From NCBI RefSeq assembly GCF_002927635.1, contig NZ_PRDS01000005.1, forward strand, positions 1-64,000: 64,000 bases of DNA, in the 5' to 3' direction. A program made the translations under genes and the position numbers. Below the pieces are notes generated by a model, which was given only the letters and a program-made list of their open reading frames with translations, was not told the origin of the DNA and did no database searches. The stretch's first letter is position 1. Each line of letters starts with the position of its first letter. This document shows positions 17,294 to 26,931 of this stretch, piece after piece. The DNA is from Albidovulum inexpectatum. Lineage in GTDB: Bacteria; Pseudomonadota; Alphaproteobacteria; Rhodobacterales; Rhodobacteraceae.

Positions 17294-18613
17294 ATGAGCG
17301 ATCTGTTCGACAATGCGGGCAAGTCCGCCCCGGCCCCGTCACGCATCAGGCACCAGCCGCTGGCCGATCGGCTGCGGCCGAAAACCCTGTCCGAGGTCGT
17401 GGGGCAGGAAAAGATCCTGGGCCCGGATGGGCCGTTGGGCGCAATGCTGGCGGCAGGCCAGTTGGGGTCGTTGATCCTGTGGGGGCCGCCGGGCGTGGGA
17501 AAGACCACGATCGCGCGGCTGCTGGCCGATGCGACAGACCTGACCTTCGTTCAGATCAGCGCGATCTTCACCGGCGTTACCGAGCTGCGCAAGGTGTTCG
17601 AGGCCGCCCGACTGCGCCGCGACCAGGGTGGCGGCACGCTTCTGTTCGTGGACGAGATTCACCGATTCAACAAGGCCCAGCAGGACGGATTCCTGCCGCA
17701 TATGGAGGACGGGACGATCGTTCTGGTCGGAGCAACGACGGAAAACCCGTCCTTCGAGCTTAACGCCGCTTTGGTCAGCCGTGCGCAGGTGCTCGTGCTC
17801 GAGCGCCTGACTCCCGCCGATCTGGAGCGCCTGATCCAACGGGCCGAGGCCGATCGGGGGCGCCCCTTGCCGCTTGATCCCGATGCCCGCGAGGCGCTGA
17901 TCGCCATGGCCGACGGCGACGGGCGGGCGTTGCTCAACCTGGTCGAACAGGTCGCCGGGTGGAAGCCGGAAGGCAGGCTCGACACCGAAGCGCTGTCCAG
18001 GCGCCTGATGCGCCGTGCGGCGAAATACGACAAGACCGGCGACGAGCATTACAACCTGATCTCGGCGCTGCACAAATCGGTGCGCGGATCAGATCCCGAC
18101 GCCGCCCTGTACTGGCTGGCCCGCATGCTGGAGGGGGGCGAGGACCCGCGCTATCTGGCGCGCCGGATCACCCGGATGGCGATCGAGGATATCGGCCTGG
18201 CCGATCCGCAGGCCCAAGGCATCTGCCTGCAGGCCTGGGAGATACAGGAGCGGCTGGGCTCTCCCGAGGGCGAGCTGGCGCTGGCGCAGGCCGTGATCTA
18301 TCTCGCGCTGGCCCCGAAATCGAATGCGGGCTATGTCGCCTACAAGGCGGCCCGTGTCGAGGCGCGGCGAACGGGCTCACAGCCGCCGCCCAGACATATC
18401 CTGAACGCGCCGACGCGGCTGATGCGCGAACAGGGCTATGGCGCGGGCTATGCCTATGACCACGACGCAGAGGATGCGTTTTCAGGCCAGAACTACTTTC
18501 CCGAAGGCATGCGCCGCCCGGTTCTGTATCAGCCGGTCGAGCGTGGCTTCGAGCGCGAGTTGAAGAAGCGGCTGGACTGGTTCACGCGCCTGCGCCAGCG
18601 GCGGAATGGTTGA
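17294..18613 (+). CDS. rarA: Replication-associated recombination protein A (AAA+ ATPase)
   Basis: 439 residues, the usual RarA/MgsA length. RarA is related to clamp-loader ATPases and acts at stalled forks with SSB. RPKTLSEVVGQEKIL is the family start. Walker A GPPGVGKT is at residues 64-71 and Walker B LLFVDEIHRFNKAQQD around 115-130. The C-terminal YDKTGDEHYNLISALHKSVRGSDPDAALYWLARML block is diagnostic. It is the first gene of a tightly packed operon with crcB, the rluC-type gene, the HAD gene and ATP12. Confidence 0.96.
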   Translation: MSDLFDNAGKSAPAPSRIRHQPLADRLRPKTLSEVVGQEKILGPDGPLGAMLAAGQLGSLILWGPPGVGKTTIARLLADATDLTFVQISAIFTGVTELRKVFEAARLRRDQGGGTLLFVDEIHRFNKAQQDGFLPHMEDGTIVLVGATTENPSFELNAALVSRAQVLVLERLTPADLERLIQRAEADRGRPLPLDPDAREALIAMADGDGRALLNLVEQVAGWKPEGRLDTEALSRRLMRRAAKYDKTGDEHYNLISALHKSVRGSDPDAALYWLARMLEGGEDPRYLARRITRMAIEDIGLADPQAQGICLQAWEIQERLGSPEGELALAQAVIYLALAPKSNAGYVAYKAARVEARRTGSQPPPRHILNAPTRLMREQGYGAGYAYDHDAEDAFSGQNYFPEGMRRPVLYQPVERGFERELKKRLDWFTRLRQRRNG

Positions 18614-18645
18614 CTTTGCCGCTGTCGCAGCACAGGAAGACGCGC

Positions 18646-19023
18646 ATGATATACACGCTGTTCCAGGTCGCCCTTGGGGGCGCGATAGGCGCCTCGGCGC
18701 GCTATCTGACGAATGTCGCGGCGATGCGGCTGATCGGATCGGGATTCCCATGGGCGACCGCCACGGTCAATGTCGTGGGATCCTTCCTGATGGGCGTCAT
18801 CGTCGTGGTGCTGGCACACAAGGATGCCACCCGGCTTGCCCCCTTTCTGATGACCGGACTTCTGGGCGGGTTCACGACGTTTTCGGCCTTTTCGCTGGAC
18901 GCGCTGACGCTGTGGGAACGGGGCGAGGCCGCGCTCGCGCTGATCTATGTCGCCGGATCGGTGGTCGTCTCGCTGACCGCCATCGTGGCGGGAATGAGCC
19001 TTGCGCGAGGGGTATTCGCATGA
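18646..19023 (+). CDS. crcB: Fluoride exporter CrcB/Fluc
   Basis: 125 residues with four hydrophobic helices, the size of a dual-topology Fluc fluoride channel in the inner membrane. GGAIGASARYLTN at the N-terminus and GLLGGFTTFSAFSLDAL in TM3 are the characteristic motifs with the Phe-box and Na+-site Thr/Ser. ATG 18646 was chosen for the AGGAAG SD. No fluoride riboswitch was recognised; the gene appears to be transcribed with rarA. Its TGA overlaps the next ATG. Confidence 0.95.
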   Translation: MIYTLFQVALGGAIGASARYLTNVAAMRLIGSGFPWATATVNVVGSFLMGVIVVVLAHKDATRLAPFLMTGLLGGFTTFSAFSLDALTLWERGEAALALIYVAGSVVVSLTAIVAGMSLARGVFA

Positions 19024-20069
19024 GCGGCGTGCGCATCCTGACGGTCGGCCAGGACGAAGGCGACAGCCGTCTTGACCGATGGCTGAAACGCAGGATCGGA
19101 CACATTACCCAGGGGCAGATCGAAAAGTTGTGCCGGACCGGCCAGATCCGGGTGGATGGCGCGCGTGCCAAGGCTTCGACGCGTGTCGTTCCGGGTCAGC
19201 AGATCCGCGTGCCCCCCATTCCCGAACCCGCCGCTCCGGCACGGCCGCGTGCGGCGCCGGGCATCTCGGACGCCGATGCGCGGATGATCCAGGCCGCGGT
19301 GCTGTGGAAGGACGAACATGTGATTGCCCTGAACAAGCCCCCCGGATTGCCATCGCAGGGCGGCTCGGGGCAGGGGAACCGGCATGTGGACGGTCTGACC
19401 GAGGCGCTGAAATTCGGCTACAAGGACCGGCCGAAACTGGTGCATCGGCTGGACAAGGATACTTCGGGCGTGCTGCTTCTGGCGCGGACCGATCGGGTTG
19501 CGCGCGCGCTGGGCGCGGCATTCCGGGCGCGCACGACGCGCAAGATCTACTGGGCCGCTGTCGCGGGTGTCCCGAGTCCCGAGATGGGCACGATCCGCTA
19601 TGGGCTGGTCAAGGCGCCGGGCCATGGGCGCCATGGCGAGGGCGAGCGCATGGTCGCCATCCACCCCGCCCGGATCGAACAGACCGAGGGCGCCAAGCGT
19701 GCCACCACAGATTATGCCGTGATCGAGGGGCTTGGCAATCGCGTCGCCTGGGTGGCCCTGGTGCCGATCACCGGGCGCACGCATCAGCTGCGCGTGCATA
19801 TGGCGGAACTCGGCCACCCGATCGTAGGCGACGGCAAATATGGTGGGTCCGGGCAGGACAATCCCGGCGATGGCTGGGGGGCGCAGCTTGGGGGCGAGGT
19901 CAGCCGCAAGCTGCATCTGCATGCGCGTTCGATCAGCTTCGATCACCCGATCACGGGCCGTCGCATTACCGTCACCGCGCCGCTGCCAGAGCACATGAAG
20001 CGGACCTGGAAACTGTTTGGCTGGGATGAACAGGCAGCCCCGGCCGATCCTTTCGAGGATCTTGCCTGA
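19020..20069 (+). CDS. rluC: RluA-family 23S rRNA pseudouridine synthase (RluC-like)
   Basis: 349 residues. An N-terminal S4 RNA-binding domain (about 10-75, GDSRLDRWLKRRIGHITQGQIEKLCR) precedes the RluA catalytic domain. The catalytic Asp is D145 in HRLDKDTSGVLLLART. The GRTHQLRVHMAELGHPIVGDGKYGG segment is also canonical. The protein modifies 23S rRNA uridines; RluC is favoured over RluD by genomic context only. ATG 19020 overlaps the crcB stop (ATGA), and its TGA overlaps the HAD gene start. Confidence 0.9.
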   Translation: MSGVRILTVGQDEGDSRLDRWLKRRIGHITQGQIEKLCRTGQIRVDGARAKASTRVVPGQQIRVPPIPEPAAPARPRAAPGISDADARMIQAAVLWKDEHVIALNKPPGLPSQGGSGQGNRHVDGLTEALKFGYKDRPKLVHRLDKDTSGVLLLARTDRVARALGAAFRARTTRKIYWAAVAGVPSPEMGTIRYGLVKAPGHGRHGEGERMVAIHPARIEQTEGAKRATTDYAVIEGLGNRVAWVALVPITGRTHQLRVHMAELGHPIVGDGKYGGSGQDNPGDGWGAQLGGEVSRKLHLHARSISFDHPITGRRITVTAPLPEHMKRTWKLFGWDEQAAPADPFEDLA

Positions 20070-20731
20070 TGCGTCTGATCGTCTTCGACGTGGACGGCAC
20101 GCTGGTTGACAGCCAGAACCATATCGTTGCCGCGATGGTTGCGGCCTTTGGCGCCGTCGATCTGCCCGCGCCCGATCGCCAGGCGATCCTGTCGATCGTC
20201 GGATTGTCCCTGCCGCAGGCTGTCTGGCGCCTTGCGCCGGACCTGTCCGAACAGACCCGCGCGGCGATCGTGATGGCCTATCGCAACCACTTCGCACAGG
20301 GTCACGCGTGTCATCTGTCGCCTCTTTTTGCCGGTGCGCGCGAGGCGCTGGATTCGCTTGCCGCGCGCGATGATGTCTTTCTGGGCATTGCCACGGGCAA
20401 GTCGCGCCGCGGGCTCGACCGGCTTTTGGACGCCTATGATCTGCGCGGGTATTTCGTGACCGCTCAGGTGGCCGACGATCACCCGTCCAAGCCGCATCCC
20501 TCTATGCTGCGCGCCGCCCTGGCCGAGACTGGCGTTGATGCGCAGGCGGCCGTCATGGTCGGTGATACGACCTATGACGTCGAGATGGCGCGGAACGCCG
20601 GCATTGCGGCGATCGGTGTCTCGTGGGGCTACCACGCGGCCGATGCCCTGCGTGAGGCCGGTGCGTCCGCTGTGCTCGACGATTTCAACGGCCTGGTTCA
20701 GGCCGTCGAGCAGATATGGGAGAGTGCATGA
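20069..20731 (+). CDS. HAD-IA family phosphatase (phosphoglycolate phosphatase-like)
   Basis: 220 residues. Motif I FDVDGTLVDS has the Asp nucleophile D7 and acid/base D9. The GIATGKSRRGLDRLL region corresponds to motif II, the Lys of KPHP to motif III, and GDTTYDVEMARNAG to motif IV. The helical cap inserts after motif I. The family hydrolyses small phosphates such as 2-phosphoglycolate; the actual substrate cannot be read from sequence. It starts on TGATG within the rluC-like stop and overlaps the ATP12 gene by 4 bp. Confidence 0.9.
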   Translation: MRLIVFDVDGTLVDSQNHIVAAMVAAFGAVDLPAPDRQAILSIVGLSLPQAVWRLAPDLSEQTRAAIVMAYRNHFAQGHACHLSPLFAGAREALDSLAARDDVFLGIATGKSRRGLDRLLDAYDLRGYFVTAQVADDHPSKPHPSMLRAALAETGVDAQAAVMVGDTTYDVEMARNAGIAAIGVSWGYHAADALREAGASAVLDDFNGLVQAVEQIWESA

Positions 20732-21438
20732 GCGTCTGGCGTCCGAAACGTTTCTGGAAATCGGTCTCGGTCCAGCCGGCCGAAGAGGGGTTCGGCGTCG
20801 CGCTGGACGGCCGGCCCGTTCGCACCCCCGCCAAGGCCGCCCTGGTCCTGCCAACACGCGCCCTGGCCGAAGCTGTTGCCGAGGAGTGGCAACGTGTCGA
20901 GGATGAAATCCGCCCCGAAACCATGCCGGTGACGCGCCGTGCCAATGCGGCGATCGACAAGGTCGCCCCGCAATTCGACGAGGTTGCCGAGATGATCGCC
21001 GCGTATGGTGGCTCGGATCTTCTGTGTTACCGTGCCGAAGGCCCGCGGGAACTGACCGATGCCCAGGCGCGCGGTTGGGACCCGCTTCTGGACTGGGCCG
21101 AGGCGACATTTGGCGCGCGTCTGGCCGTAACGCAGGGCGTGGTGCCCGTCGCTCAGGCCGAAACCGCGCTGGAGCGGCTACGCGCCGAAGTCCGTGCCTG
21201 TTCCGCCTTTCAGCTGACCGCGCTGCATGATCTGGTCGCGCTGACGGGATCTCTGGTTCTTGGGCTGGCGGCGACACGTCCCGAATTCGACCCCGAGGAA
21301 TTGTGGGCCCTGTCGCGCATCGACGAGGAATGGCAGATTGCCCAGTGGGGCGAGGACGAAGAAGCCGCGCAGGCCGCCGCCCTGCGCAAGGCGGATTTTC
21401 TGTCGGCGCGCAAGTTCTGGGGCATGTGCGGCCAATGA
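20728..21438 (+). CDS. ATP12-family chaperone for F1-ATPase assembly
   Basis: 236 residues. It matches the ATP12 family (WRPKRFWKSVSVQPAEEGFGVALDGRPVRTPAKAAL; AIDKVAPQFDEVAEMIAAYGGSDLLCYRA; WDPLLDWAEATFGA), which in mitochondria binds the F1 alpha subunit. In alphaproteobacteria the gene usually lies in this HAD-ATP12 arrangement, away from the atp operon. ATG 20728 overlaps the HAD stop (ATGA) with GGGAGAG upstream; an ATG four codons earlier is less likely. Confidence 0.93.
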   Translation: MSVWRPKRFWKSVSVQPAEEGFGVALDGRPVRTPAKAALVLPTRALAEAVAEEWQRVEDEIRPETMPVTRRANAAIDKVAPQFDEVAEMIAAYGGSDLLCYRAEGPRELTDAQARGWDPLLDWAEATFGARLAVTQGVVPVAQAETALERLRAEVRACSAFQLTALHDLVALTGSLVLGLAATRPEFDPEELWALSRIDEEWQIAQWGEDEEAAQAAALRKADFLSARKFWGMCGQ

Positions 21439-21464
21439 TCGCAAGAAAATTGCTTATTCGACGC

Positions 21465-21493
21465 GTGACATGGCGGCCTTGATTCGCTATTTC
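21465..21493 (+). promoter_or_regulatory. Candidate bzt operon promoter
   Basis: GTGACA (21465-21470), 17 bp, TATTTC (21488-21493). The leader to bztA would be about 145 nt; it includes a TGGGG/CCCCA partial stem near 21564-21580. No NtrC or sigma-54 element was recognised. Confidence 0.35.
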
Positions 21494-21644
21494 CCCTGCC
21501 ACTTGGGGGGAGTTCCATTGTATTCTTGACGATCACCGGCATCTGGCGAAGACTGCCAATGCTGGGGGGCGATCCCCAATAACAGGGGCGGGAAGCCGTC
21601 TCGATAAACATGCCCAACAGGGCGGAACTCAGGAAGAGGTAAGT

Positions 21645-22661
21645 ATGAAGAAATCGGTATTCCTTGGCACGCTGGCGGCAACGGCTCTTCTGGCCGGCTT
21701 TGCTTCGGCGGGCACGCTGGAAGACGTGAAGGCGCGCGGCGAACTGATCTGCGGCGTCAACACGGGTCTTGTCGGATTTGCGGCGCCGGATGCGAACGGC
21801 AACTGGCAGGGCTTTGACGTCGATGTCTGCCGCGCGGTCGCGGCCGCGGTTCTGGGCGATGCCTCCAAGGTGAAATATGTCCCGACCACGGGCGAAACCC
21901 GCTTCACCGCGCTGGCCTCGGGCGAAATCGACCTGCTGTCGCGCAACACGACGTGGACCTTCTCGCGCGATGTCGAGCTGAAGTTCACCTTTGTCGGCGT
22001 CAACTACTATGACGGTCAGGGCTTCATGGTCAAAAAGGATCTGGGCGTGACCTCGGCCAAGGAGCTGGACGGCGCGACGATCTGCATCCAGACCGGCACG
22101 ACGACCGAGCTGAACCTGGCGGACTTCTTCAAGTCGAACAACATGTCCTATCAGCCGGTCGCCATCCAGACCAATGCCGAGGGCGAACAGCAGTACCTGG
22201 CCGGTGCCTGTGATGCCTACACGACCGACGCGTCGGGCCTGGCAGCGACGCGCGCGGCCTTTGCCGACCCGGAAAACCACGTGATCCTGCCCGAGATCAT
22301 CTCGAAGGAGCCGCTGGGCCCCGTCGTGCGTCAGGGTGACGATCAGTGGGCCGACATCGTTCGCTGGACGCTCAATGCGCTGATCGCTGCCGAGGAATAC
22401 GGCGTGACTTCGGCCAATGTCGATGAGCTGGCCAAGGGCACCCAGAACCCGGAAATCAACCGTCTGCTGGGCGCCGAGGGCAACCTGGGCGAGATGCTGG
22501 GTCTGGACAAGGACTGGGCGCACCGCGCGATCAAGGCTGTCGGAAACTACGGCGAGATCTTTGCGGCGCATATCGGCGAATCGACCCCGATCGGCCTGGC
22601 CCGCGGTCTGAACGCGCAGTGGACGCAGGGCGGCCTGATGTACTCGCCGCCGTTCCGCTGA
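21645..22661 (+). CDS. bztA: Polar amino-acid ABC transporter, substrate-binding protein
   Basis: 338 residues with a signal peptide (about 1-22, MKKSVFLGTLAATALLAGFASA). It is the periplasmic receptor of a Bzt/Aap-type general amino-acid importer for Glu, Gln, Asp and Asn. GTLEDVKARGELICGVNTGLVGFAAPD, GFDVDVCRAVAAAVLGD and RNTTWTFSRD are family hallmarks. Strong AGGAAGAGG SD. A perfect 11-bp hairpin after the stop probably allows more of this component than of the permeases. Confidence 0.95.
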   Translation: MKKSVFLGTLAATALLAGFASAGTLEDVKARGELICGVNTGLVGFAAPDANGNWQGFDVDVCRAVAAAVLGDASKVKYVPTTGETRFTALASGEIDLLSRNTTWTFSRDVELKFTFVGVNYYDGQGFMVKKDLGVTSAKELDGATICIQTGTTTELNLADFFKSNNMSYQPVAIQTNAEGEQQYLAGACDAYTTDASGLAATRAAFADPENHVILPEIISKEPLGPVVRQGDDQWADIVRWTLNALIAAEEYGVTSANVDELAKGTQNPEINRLLGAEGNLGEMLGLDKDWAHRAIKAVGNYGEIFAAHIGESTPIGLARGLNAQWTQGGLMYSPPFR

Positions 22662-22675
22662 TCGGCACGAAATCC

Positions 22676-22700
22676 GGGCGCGCGGTCTGACCGCGCGCCC
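22676..22700 (+). terminator. Intercistronic hairpin bztA/bztB
   Basis: GGGCGCGCGGT (22676-22686) and ACCGCGCGCCC (22690-22700), a perfect 11-bp stem with a CTG loop, then CTTCTGCATT. It is probably a partial terminator or 3'-end stabiliser of bztA mRNA, as is common after binding-protein genes. Confidence 0.55.
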
Positions 22701-22780
22701 CTTCTGCATTCAAGACGACCGAAGGCTAACTGCAGAACGGCCAAAGATGCCGCCCGGCCTTCGGCAGCGGGGATAACATC

Positions 22781-24058
22781 ATGACAATGGTCTCTGACAC
22801 GCCGAAACAGCGCTTTCGGCTCGGGATGCTCGTCTATGACACCCGGTACCGGTCGATCACGATCCAGACGGTCGTGGGTATCCTGTTCATGGCCGGCGCC
22901 TGGTGGCTTATCGACAACCTTCTCAGCAACCTTGCCCAGCTGGGCAAGTCGCCAAGCTTTGCCTTTCTGTGGAATCGCGCCGGCTATGACATAGACCAGA
23001 CGCTTATTCCCTATACCAATGACGACACGCATTTCCGTGCAATGCTTGTCGGCCTGGCGAACACGATCCTTGTATCCGTGCTGGGCTGTATCGCGGCGAC
23101 GGTGCTGGGGGTCGTCGTCGGCGTCCTGCGCCTGTCGAAGAACTGGTTGATCGGGCGTCTGATGACCGTCTATGTCGAGATGTTCCGCAACGTGCCCGTG
23201 CTGTTGTGGATCCTTGTCGTCTTTGCGGTCTTCACGGATGTGACGCCGTCACCGAACGAATTCCGGGTGACCGAATCGATGCTGGCCGAAGGGATCGAGC
23301 CCAAGGCGTCGAAGATCGTCTTTGATTCGGTCGCCATCACCAATCGCGGTACATACATTCCCAAGCCGCTGTTCGAACGTTCGCTTGGGGCCATCCATAT
23401 CGGTTTCATGCCGATCAGCCTGAACACGCTGGCAATCCTGGCCGTGGTTCTGGCCAGCTTCCTGGGCTGGCGGGCGCTTCTGCGCCACGCGACCCGGGTC
23501 CAGGAGGAAACCGGCGAACGCCCGACGACGTGGTGGAAGAGCCTGTTGGTCCTGTTCGCCCCGATCACGCTGTTGCTTATGGCGCTGGGCTTCCACCTGG
23601 AAATCCCGGAACTGGCCGGCTTCAACTTCAAGGGCGGCATTCGTGTTTCCAACGCCTTCATGGCGCTGTGGCTGGGTCTGACGCTTTATACCGCGGCCTT
23701 CATCGCCGAGATCGTTCGCGCCGGCATCCTTGCGGTTCCGAAGGGCCAGACCGAGGCCGCCTATGCGCTGGGCTTCCGCCCCACGCTGACGATGCGGCTG
23801 GTGATCCTGCCGCAGGCGCTGCGGGTGATCATCCCGCCGCTGATCTCGCAATTCCTGAACCTGACGAAGAACTCCTCGCTGGCCATCGCCGTCAGCTACA
23901 TGGATCTGCGCGGCACTCTGGGTGGGATCACGCTGAACCAGACCGGTCGCGAGCTGGAATGCATGTTGCTGCTGATGCTGATCTACCTGGCGCTCAGCCT
24001 GCTGATCTCGTCGGTGATGAACGTCTACAACAGCTTCGTGAAGCTGAAGGAGCGGTAG
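22781..24058 (+). CDS. bztB: Amino-acid ABC transporter permease BztB
   Basis: 425 residues, inner-membrane permease. After an N-terminal hydrophobic segment (about 22-45) it has the HisM-type permease helices, with an inserted soluble region between TM segments as in AapQ/BztB. The EAA loop lies near the C-terminus ([42 protein letters not shown]), the site that contacts the ATPase. It pairs with BztC, whose ATG begins 1 bp after the TAG. Confidence 0.95.
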   Translation: MTMVSDTPKQRFRLGMLVYDTRYRSITIQTVVGILFMAGAWWLIDNLLSNLAQLGKSPSFAFLWNRAGYDIDQTLIPYTNDDTHFRAMLVGLANTILVSVLGCIAATVLGVVVGVLRLSKNWLIGRLMTVYVEMFRNVPVLLWILVVFAVFTDVTPSPNEFRVTESMLAEGIEPKASKIVFDSVAITNRGTYIPKPLFERSLGAIHIGFMPISLNTLAILAVVLASFLGWRALLRHATRVQEETGERPTTWWKSLLVLFAPITLLLMALGFHLEIPELAGFNFKGGIRVSNAFMALWLGLTLYTAAFIAEIVRAGILAVPKGQTEAAYALGFRPTLTMRLVILPQALRVIIPPLISQFLNLTKNSSLAIAVSYMDLRGTLGGITLNQTGRELECMLLLMLIYLALSLLISSVMNVYNSFVKLKER

Positions 24059-24059
24059 G

Positions 24060-25535
24060 ATGTCCGATACGCACGCTCAAACCGAGTTGTTCGTCCGCCA
24101 CGAGATGATCCCGCCCTCCGAGCCGCCGGCGCTGGAGACGGGTGCAATCAAGTGGCTGCGCGAAAACCTGTTTTCCGGTTGGCTGAACACGATCCTGACG
24201 ATCCTTGGTCTTCTGGTCGTGTTCGGCCTGGCAAGGCTGTTCTTGCCGTGGTTCCTTCATGGGGTCTGGAACGCCAATTCTCTTGGCGAATGCCGCGAGA
24301 TCATCGCCCAGACCTGGGGGCCGGATGCAAGCGGCGCCTGCTGGGCCATGATCCGCGAGCGCTGGAACCAGTTCATGTTCGGGTTCTATCCGCGGGAACT
24401 GTACTGGCGCCCGGTTCTGGCATTGCTGTTCCTGCTGGTCGGCCTTGCGCCGGTGCTTTACTCGGAACTGTCGTCCAAGCTTGTCGCGGCGGGTGCGGTG
24501 ATTGCCGCGCTGATCGTGGTGCTGGCCTACAATTACGGCGTCTGGCTGCCGGTCGGCATGCTGGTGACCATCGCGGCGGTCAGCGCCATCCTTGACGCGC
24601 GCGGGGCGAAATGGCCGCGCAACCTTCTGTGGTTCTCGGCGCTCTATCCCGCGGTGGCCTTCTGGCTGCTCTGGGGCGGATCGGTCTGGCTTCCCTTCGT
24701 GGCGGTGCTGGGCTTTGTCCTGGGCTTCATCGTCATGCGGCTGGTCAGCGCGCAGCTTGGAGCGATCCTGGGGGCCTCGGCGGGTGCGGTGGCGGCCGTC
24801 CTGTGGTGGAGTTTCGGCGCAGGCCCGCTTGACGAGGCCCTGATCGGCATGACCGGGACGGCCAGACCATTCTGGCTTCAGACCGTGACGTCCGACCAGT
24901 TCGGAGGTTTCGTCCTGGCCTTCACGATCGGCGTGACGGGCATCGCGGCCTCGCTGCCGCTGGGCATCCTGCTGGCCCTGGGGCGGCGCTCGGACATGCC
25001 GCTGGTCAAGGTGATCAGCGTCGGTTTCATCGAGTTCATCCGTGGTGTGCCGCTGATCACGCTGCTGTTCGTGGCTTCGCTGCTGCTGAACTATTTCCTG
25101 CCGCCGGGGACGAATTTCGACATCATCCTGCGGGTCATCATCATGGTGACGCTGTTCGCAGCCGCCTATATCGCCGAGGTCATCCGTGGCGGTCTGGCTG
25201 CCCTGCCGCGCGGCCAGTACGAGGCCGCGGCCGCCCTGGGCCTCGACTACTGGAAGTCGATGCGACTGGTCATCCTGCCGCAGGCGCTCAAGATCTCGAT
25301 CCCCGGGATTGTCTCGACCTTCATCGGATTGTTCAAGGATACGACGCTGGTCGTGTTCGTCGGACTGCTGGACCCGCTAAAGGGCATCACCGACGCCGTT
25401 CGGGCTGCGATCGAATGGAAGGGTATCTACTGGGAACCCTACCTGTTCGTCGGCTCAATCTTCTTCATCGTCTGCTTCAGCATGTCCCGGTACTCGATGT
25501 ACCTGGAAAACAAGCTGAAGCGCGAACATCGTTAA
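24060..25535 (+). CDS. bztC: Amino-acid ABC transporter permease BztC
   Basis: 491 residues. A long N-terminal half with extra hydrophobic helices (about 35-65, 115-245) precedes the canonical permease domain. The EAA loop [43 protein letters not shown] lies near the C-terminus. The size difference from BztB matches AapM/BztC. It forms the heterodimeric channel with BztB and is followed by bztD after 10 bp with an AAGGAG SD. Confidence 0.95.
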   Translation: MSDTHAQTELFVRHEMIPPSEPPALETGAIKWLRENLFSGWLNTILTILGLLVVFGLARLFLPWFLHGVWNANSLGECREIIAQTWGPDASGACWAMIRERWNQFMFGFYPRELYWRPVLALLFLLVGLAPVLYSELSSKLVAAGAVIAALIVVLAYNYGVWLPVGMLVTIAAVSAILDARGAKWPRNLLWFSALYPAVAFWLLWGGSVWLPFVAVLGFVLGFIVMRLVSAQLGAILGASAGAVAAVLWWSFGAGPLDEALIGMTGTARPFWLQTVTSDQFGGFVLAFTIGVTGIAASLPLGILLALGRRSDMPLVKVISVGFIEFIRGVPLITLLFVASLLLNYFLPPGTNFDIILRVIIMVTLFAAAYIAEVIRGGLAALPRGQYEAAAALGLDYWKSMRLVILPQALKISIPGIVSTFIGLFKDTTLVVFVGLLDPLKGITDAVRAAIEWKGIYWEPYLFVGSIFFIVCFSMSRYSMYLENKLKREHR

Positions 25536-25545
25536 GGAGTTTCCC

Positions 25546-26340
25546 ATGTCGGATCCTCACGCCATCACGCGCGAAATCGACCGCAGCCACATGACGGTCA
25601 GCGACGAGGTCGCGATCCAGATCACCAACATGAACAAGTGGTATGGCGCGTTCCACGTGCTGCGCGACATCAACATGACCGTCTATCGCGGTGAACGGAT
25701 CGTCATCTGCGGCCCGTCCGGTTCGGGCAAGTCCACGCTGATCCGCTGCATCAACCGGCTGGAGGAACACCAGCAGGGCCAGATCATCGTCGACGGAATC
25801 GAACTGACCTCGGACCTGAAGAACATCGACAAGGTGCGATCCGAGGTCGGGATGGTGTTCCAGCACTTCAACCTGTTCCCGCATCTGACCATCCTGGAAA
25901 ACTGCACCCTGGCCCCGATCTGGGTTCGCAAGATCCCCAAGAAAGAGGCCGAGGAAATCGCAATGCACTTCCTCGAGAAGGTCAAGATTCCCGAACAGGC
26001 GCACAAGTATCCGGGGCAGCTCTCGGGCGGGCAGCAGCAGCGGGTCGCAATTGCCCGCGCGCTGTGCATGAAGCCCCGCATCATGCTGTTCGACGAGCCG
26101 ACCTCGGCTCTGGACCCCGAGATGATCAAGGAAGTCCTGGACACCATGATCGAGCTGGCCGAAGAGGGCATGACGATGCTGTGCGTGACCCACGAGATGG
26201 GCTTTGCCCAGGCCGTGGCGAACCGCGTCGTCTTCATGGACCAGGGCCAGATCGTCGAGCAGAACGAGCCGAAGGAATTCTTCAACAATCCGCAAAGCGA
26301 TCGGACGAAGCTGTTCCTGAGCCAGATTCTGGGTCACTGA
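25546..26340 (+). CDS. bztD: Amino-acid ABC transporter ATP-binding protein BztD
   Basis: 264 residues. It is the cytosolic ATPase of the importer. Walker [10 protein letters not shown] is near residue 56-64, the Q-loop is [13 protein letters not shown], the signature is LSGGQQQR, Walker B is [15 protein letters not shown], and the switch His is in VTHEMGFA. An N-terminal extension of about 20 residues precedes the [16 protein letters not shown] fold start. It is the last gene of the operon, followed by an intrinsic terminator. Confidence 0.96.
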   Translation: MSDPHAITREIDRSHMTVSDEVAIQITNMNKWYGAFHVLRDINMTVYRGERIVICGPSGSGKSTLIRCINRLEEHQQGQIIVDGIELTSDLKNIDKVRSEVGMVFQHFNLFPHLTILENCTLAPIWVRKIPKKEAEEIAMHFLEKVKIPEQAHKYPGQLSGGQQQRVAIARALCMKPRIMLFDEPTSALDPEMIKEVLDTMIELAEEGMTMLCVTHEMGFAQAVANRVVFMDQGQIVEQNEPKEFFNNPQSDRTKLFLSQILGH

Positions 26341-26349
26341 AACAAGCGA

Positions 26350-26380
26350 GCGGCCCCGGGGTTCACGGGGCCGCCTTTTT
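26350..26380. terminator. Intrinsic terminator of bzt operon
   Basis: GCGGCCCCG (26350-26358) and CGGGGCCGC (26366-26374) with a 7-nt loop, followed by C and TTTTT. It lies between convergent bztD and the SixA-like gene and can serve both directions, though the minus side has no clean T-run. Confidence 0.75.
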
Positions 26381-26412
26381 CCTTTGTTTTCTTTTTGTCC
26401 GAAGGCGAACGT

Positions 26413-26931
26413 TCAGCCCCGGTTCGCGGGAACGAAGAAATCCCGCGCAGCGCCCGCACCCGGTGCGACGTCGTTCCAGTCATCGATCAGGAAATCGACA
26501 ACCAGCGTCGCGGCGGTCGGATAGCGGCGAAAATCGGGGTGCGCGGGCGGGGTTGCGGGCAGAAGGCCGGCAAGCTCGGCAATACCGGGATTGTGCCCGA
26601 TCAGCATCACGCTGTCGCCTGTCGCAGACCGCAGGGCGGCCAGCATCTGTTCGGGCCCGGCCATGTAGAGTTCCTGCATGAAGCGAATCGTGGGCATGAT
26701 CTGCAGCGGGGCAGCCATGACATGCGCCCAGGTCTCACGCGTTCGCCGCGCAGCCGAGCAAAGAACCTCATCCGGCTCGTAGCCGCGCGAGTCCAGCCAT
26801 TCGCCAAGTTCAAGAGCCGCGATGCGCCCACGTGTATTCAGGGGACGATCGAAGTCCGCGGTGGCGGGATCGTCCCACGAGGATTTTGCGTGTCGCGTGA
26901 GGATGAGGCGTTTCTGGCCGGGGGGCATCAT
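26413..26931 (-). CDS. SixA-like histidine phosphatase
   Basis: 172 residues. Histidine-phosphatase superfamily: LILTRHAKSSWDD carries the catalytic RH (H14), and MLIGHNPGIAEL carries the second His. The small size fits the SixA branch, which dephosphorylates phosphohistidine in HPt proteins, but the true substrate is unknown. ATG 26931 overlaps the ferredoxin-like gene's TGA (ATGA), so the two are probably translationally coupled; an ATG immediately after is an alternative. Confidence 0.85.
   Translation of the reverse strand: MMPPGQKRLILTRHAKSSWDDPATADFDRPLNTRGRIAALELGEWLDSRGYEPDEVLCSAARRTRETWAHVMAAPLQIMPTIRFMQELYMAGPEQMLAALRSATGDSVMLIGHNPGIAELAGLLPATPPAHPDFRRYPTAATLVVDFLIDDWNDVAPGAGAARDFFVPANRG

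Noticed and set aside
18500-18646. Fluoride riboswitch before crcB
   Set aside because: crcB lies 33 bp after rarA inside an operon; no room for and no sign of the riboswitch fold.
21439-21644. Sigma-54 promoter for the amino-acid transporter
   Set aside because: A TGGC followed by TGCC near 21552 has the wrong GG to GC spacing.
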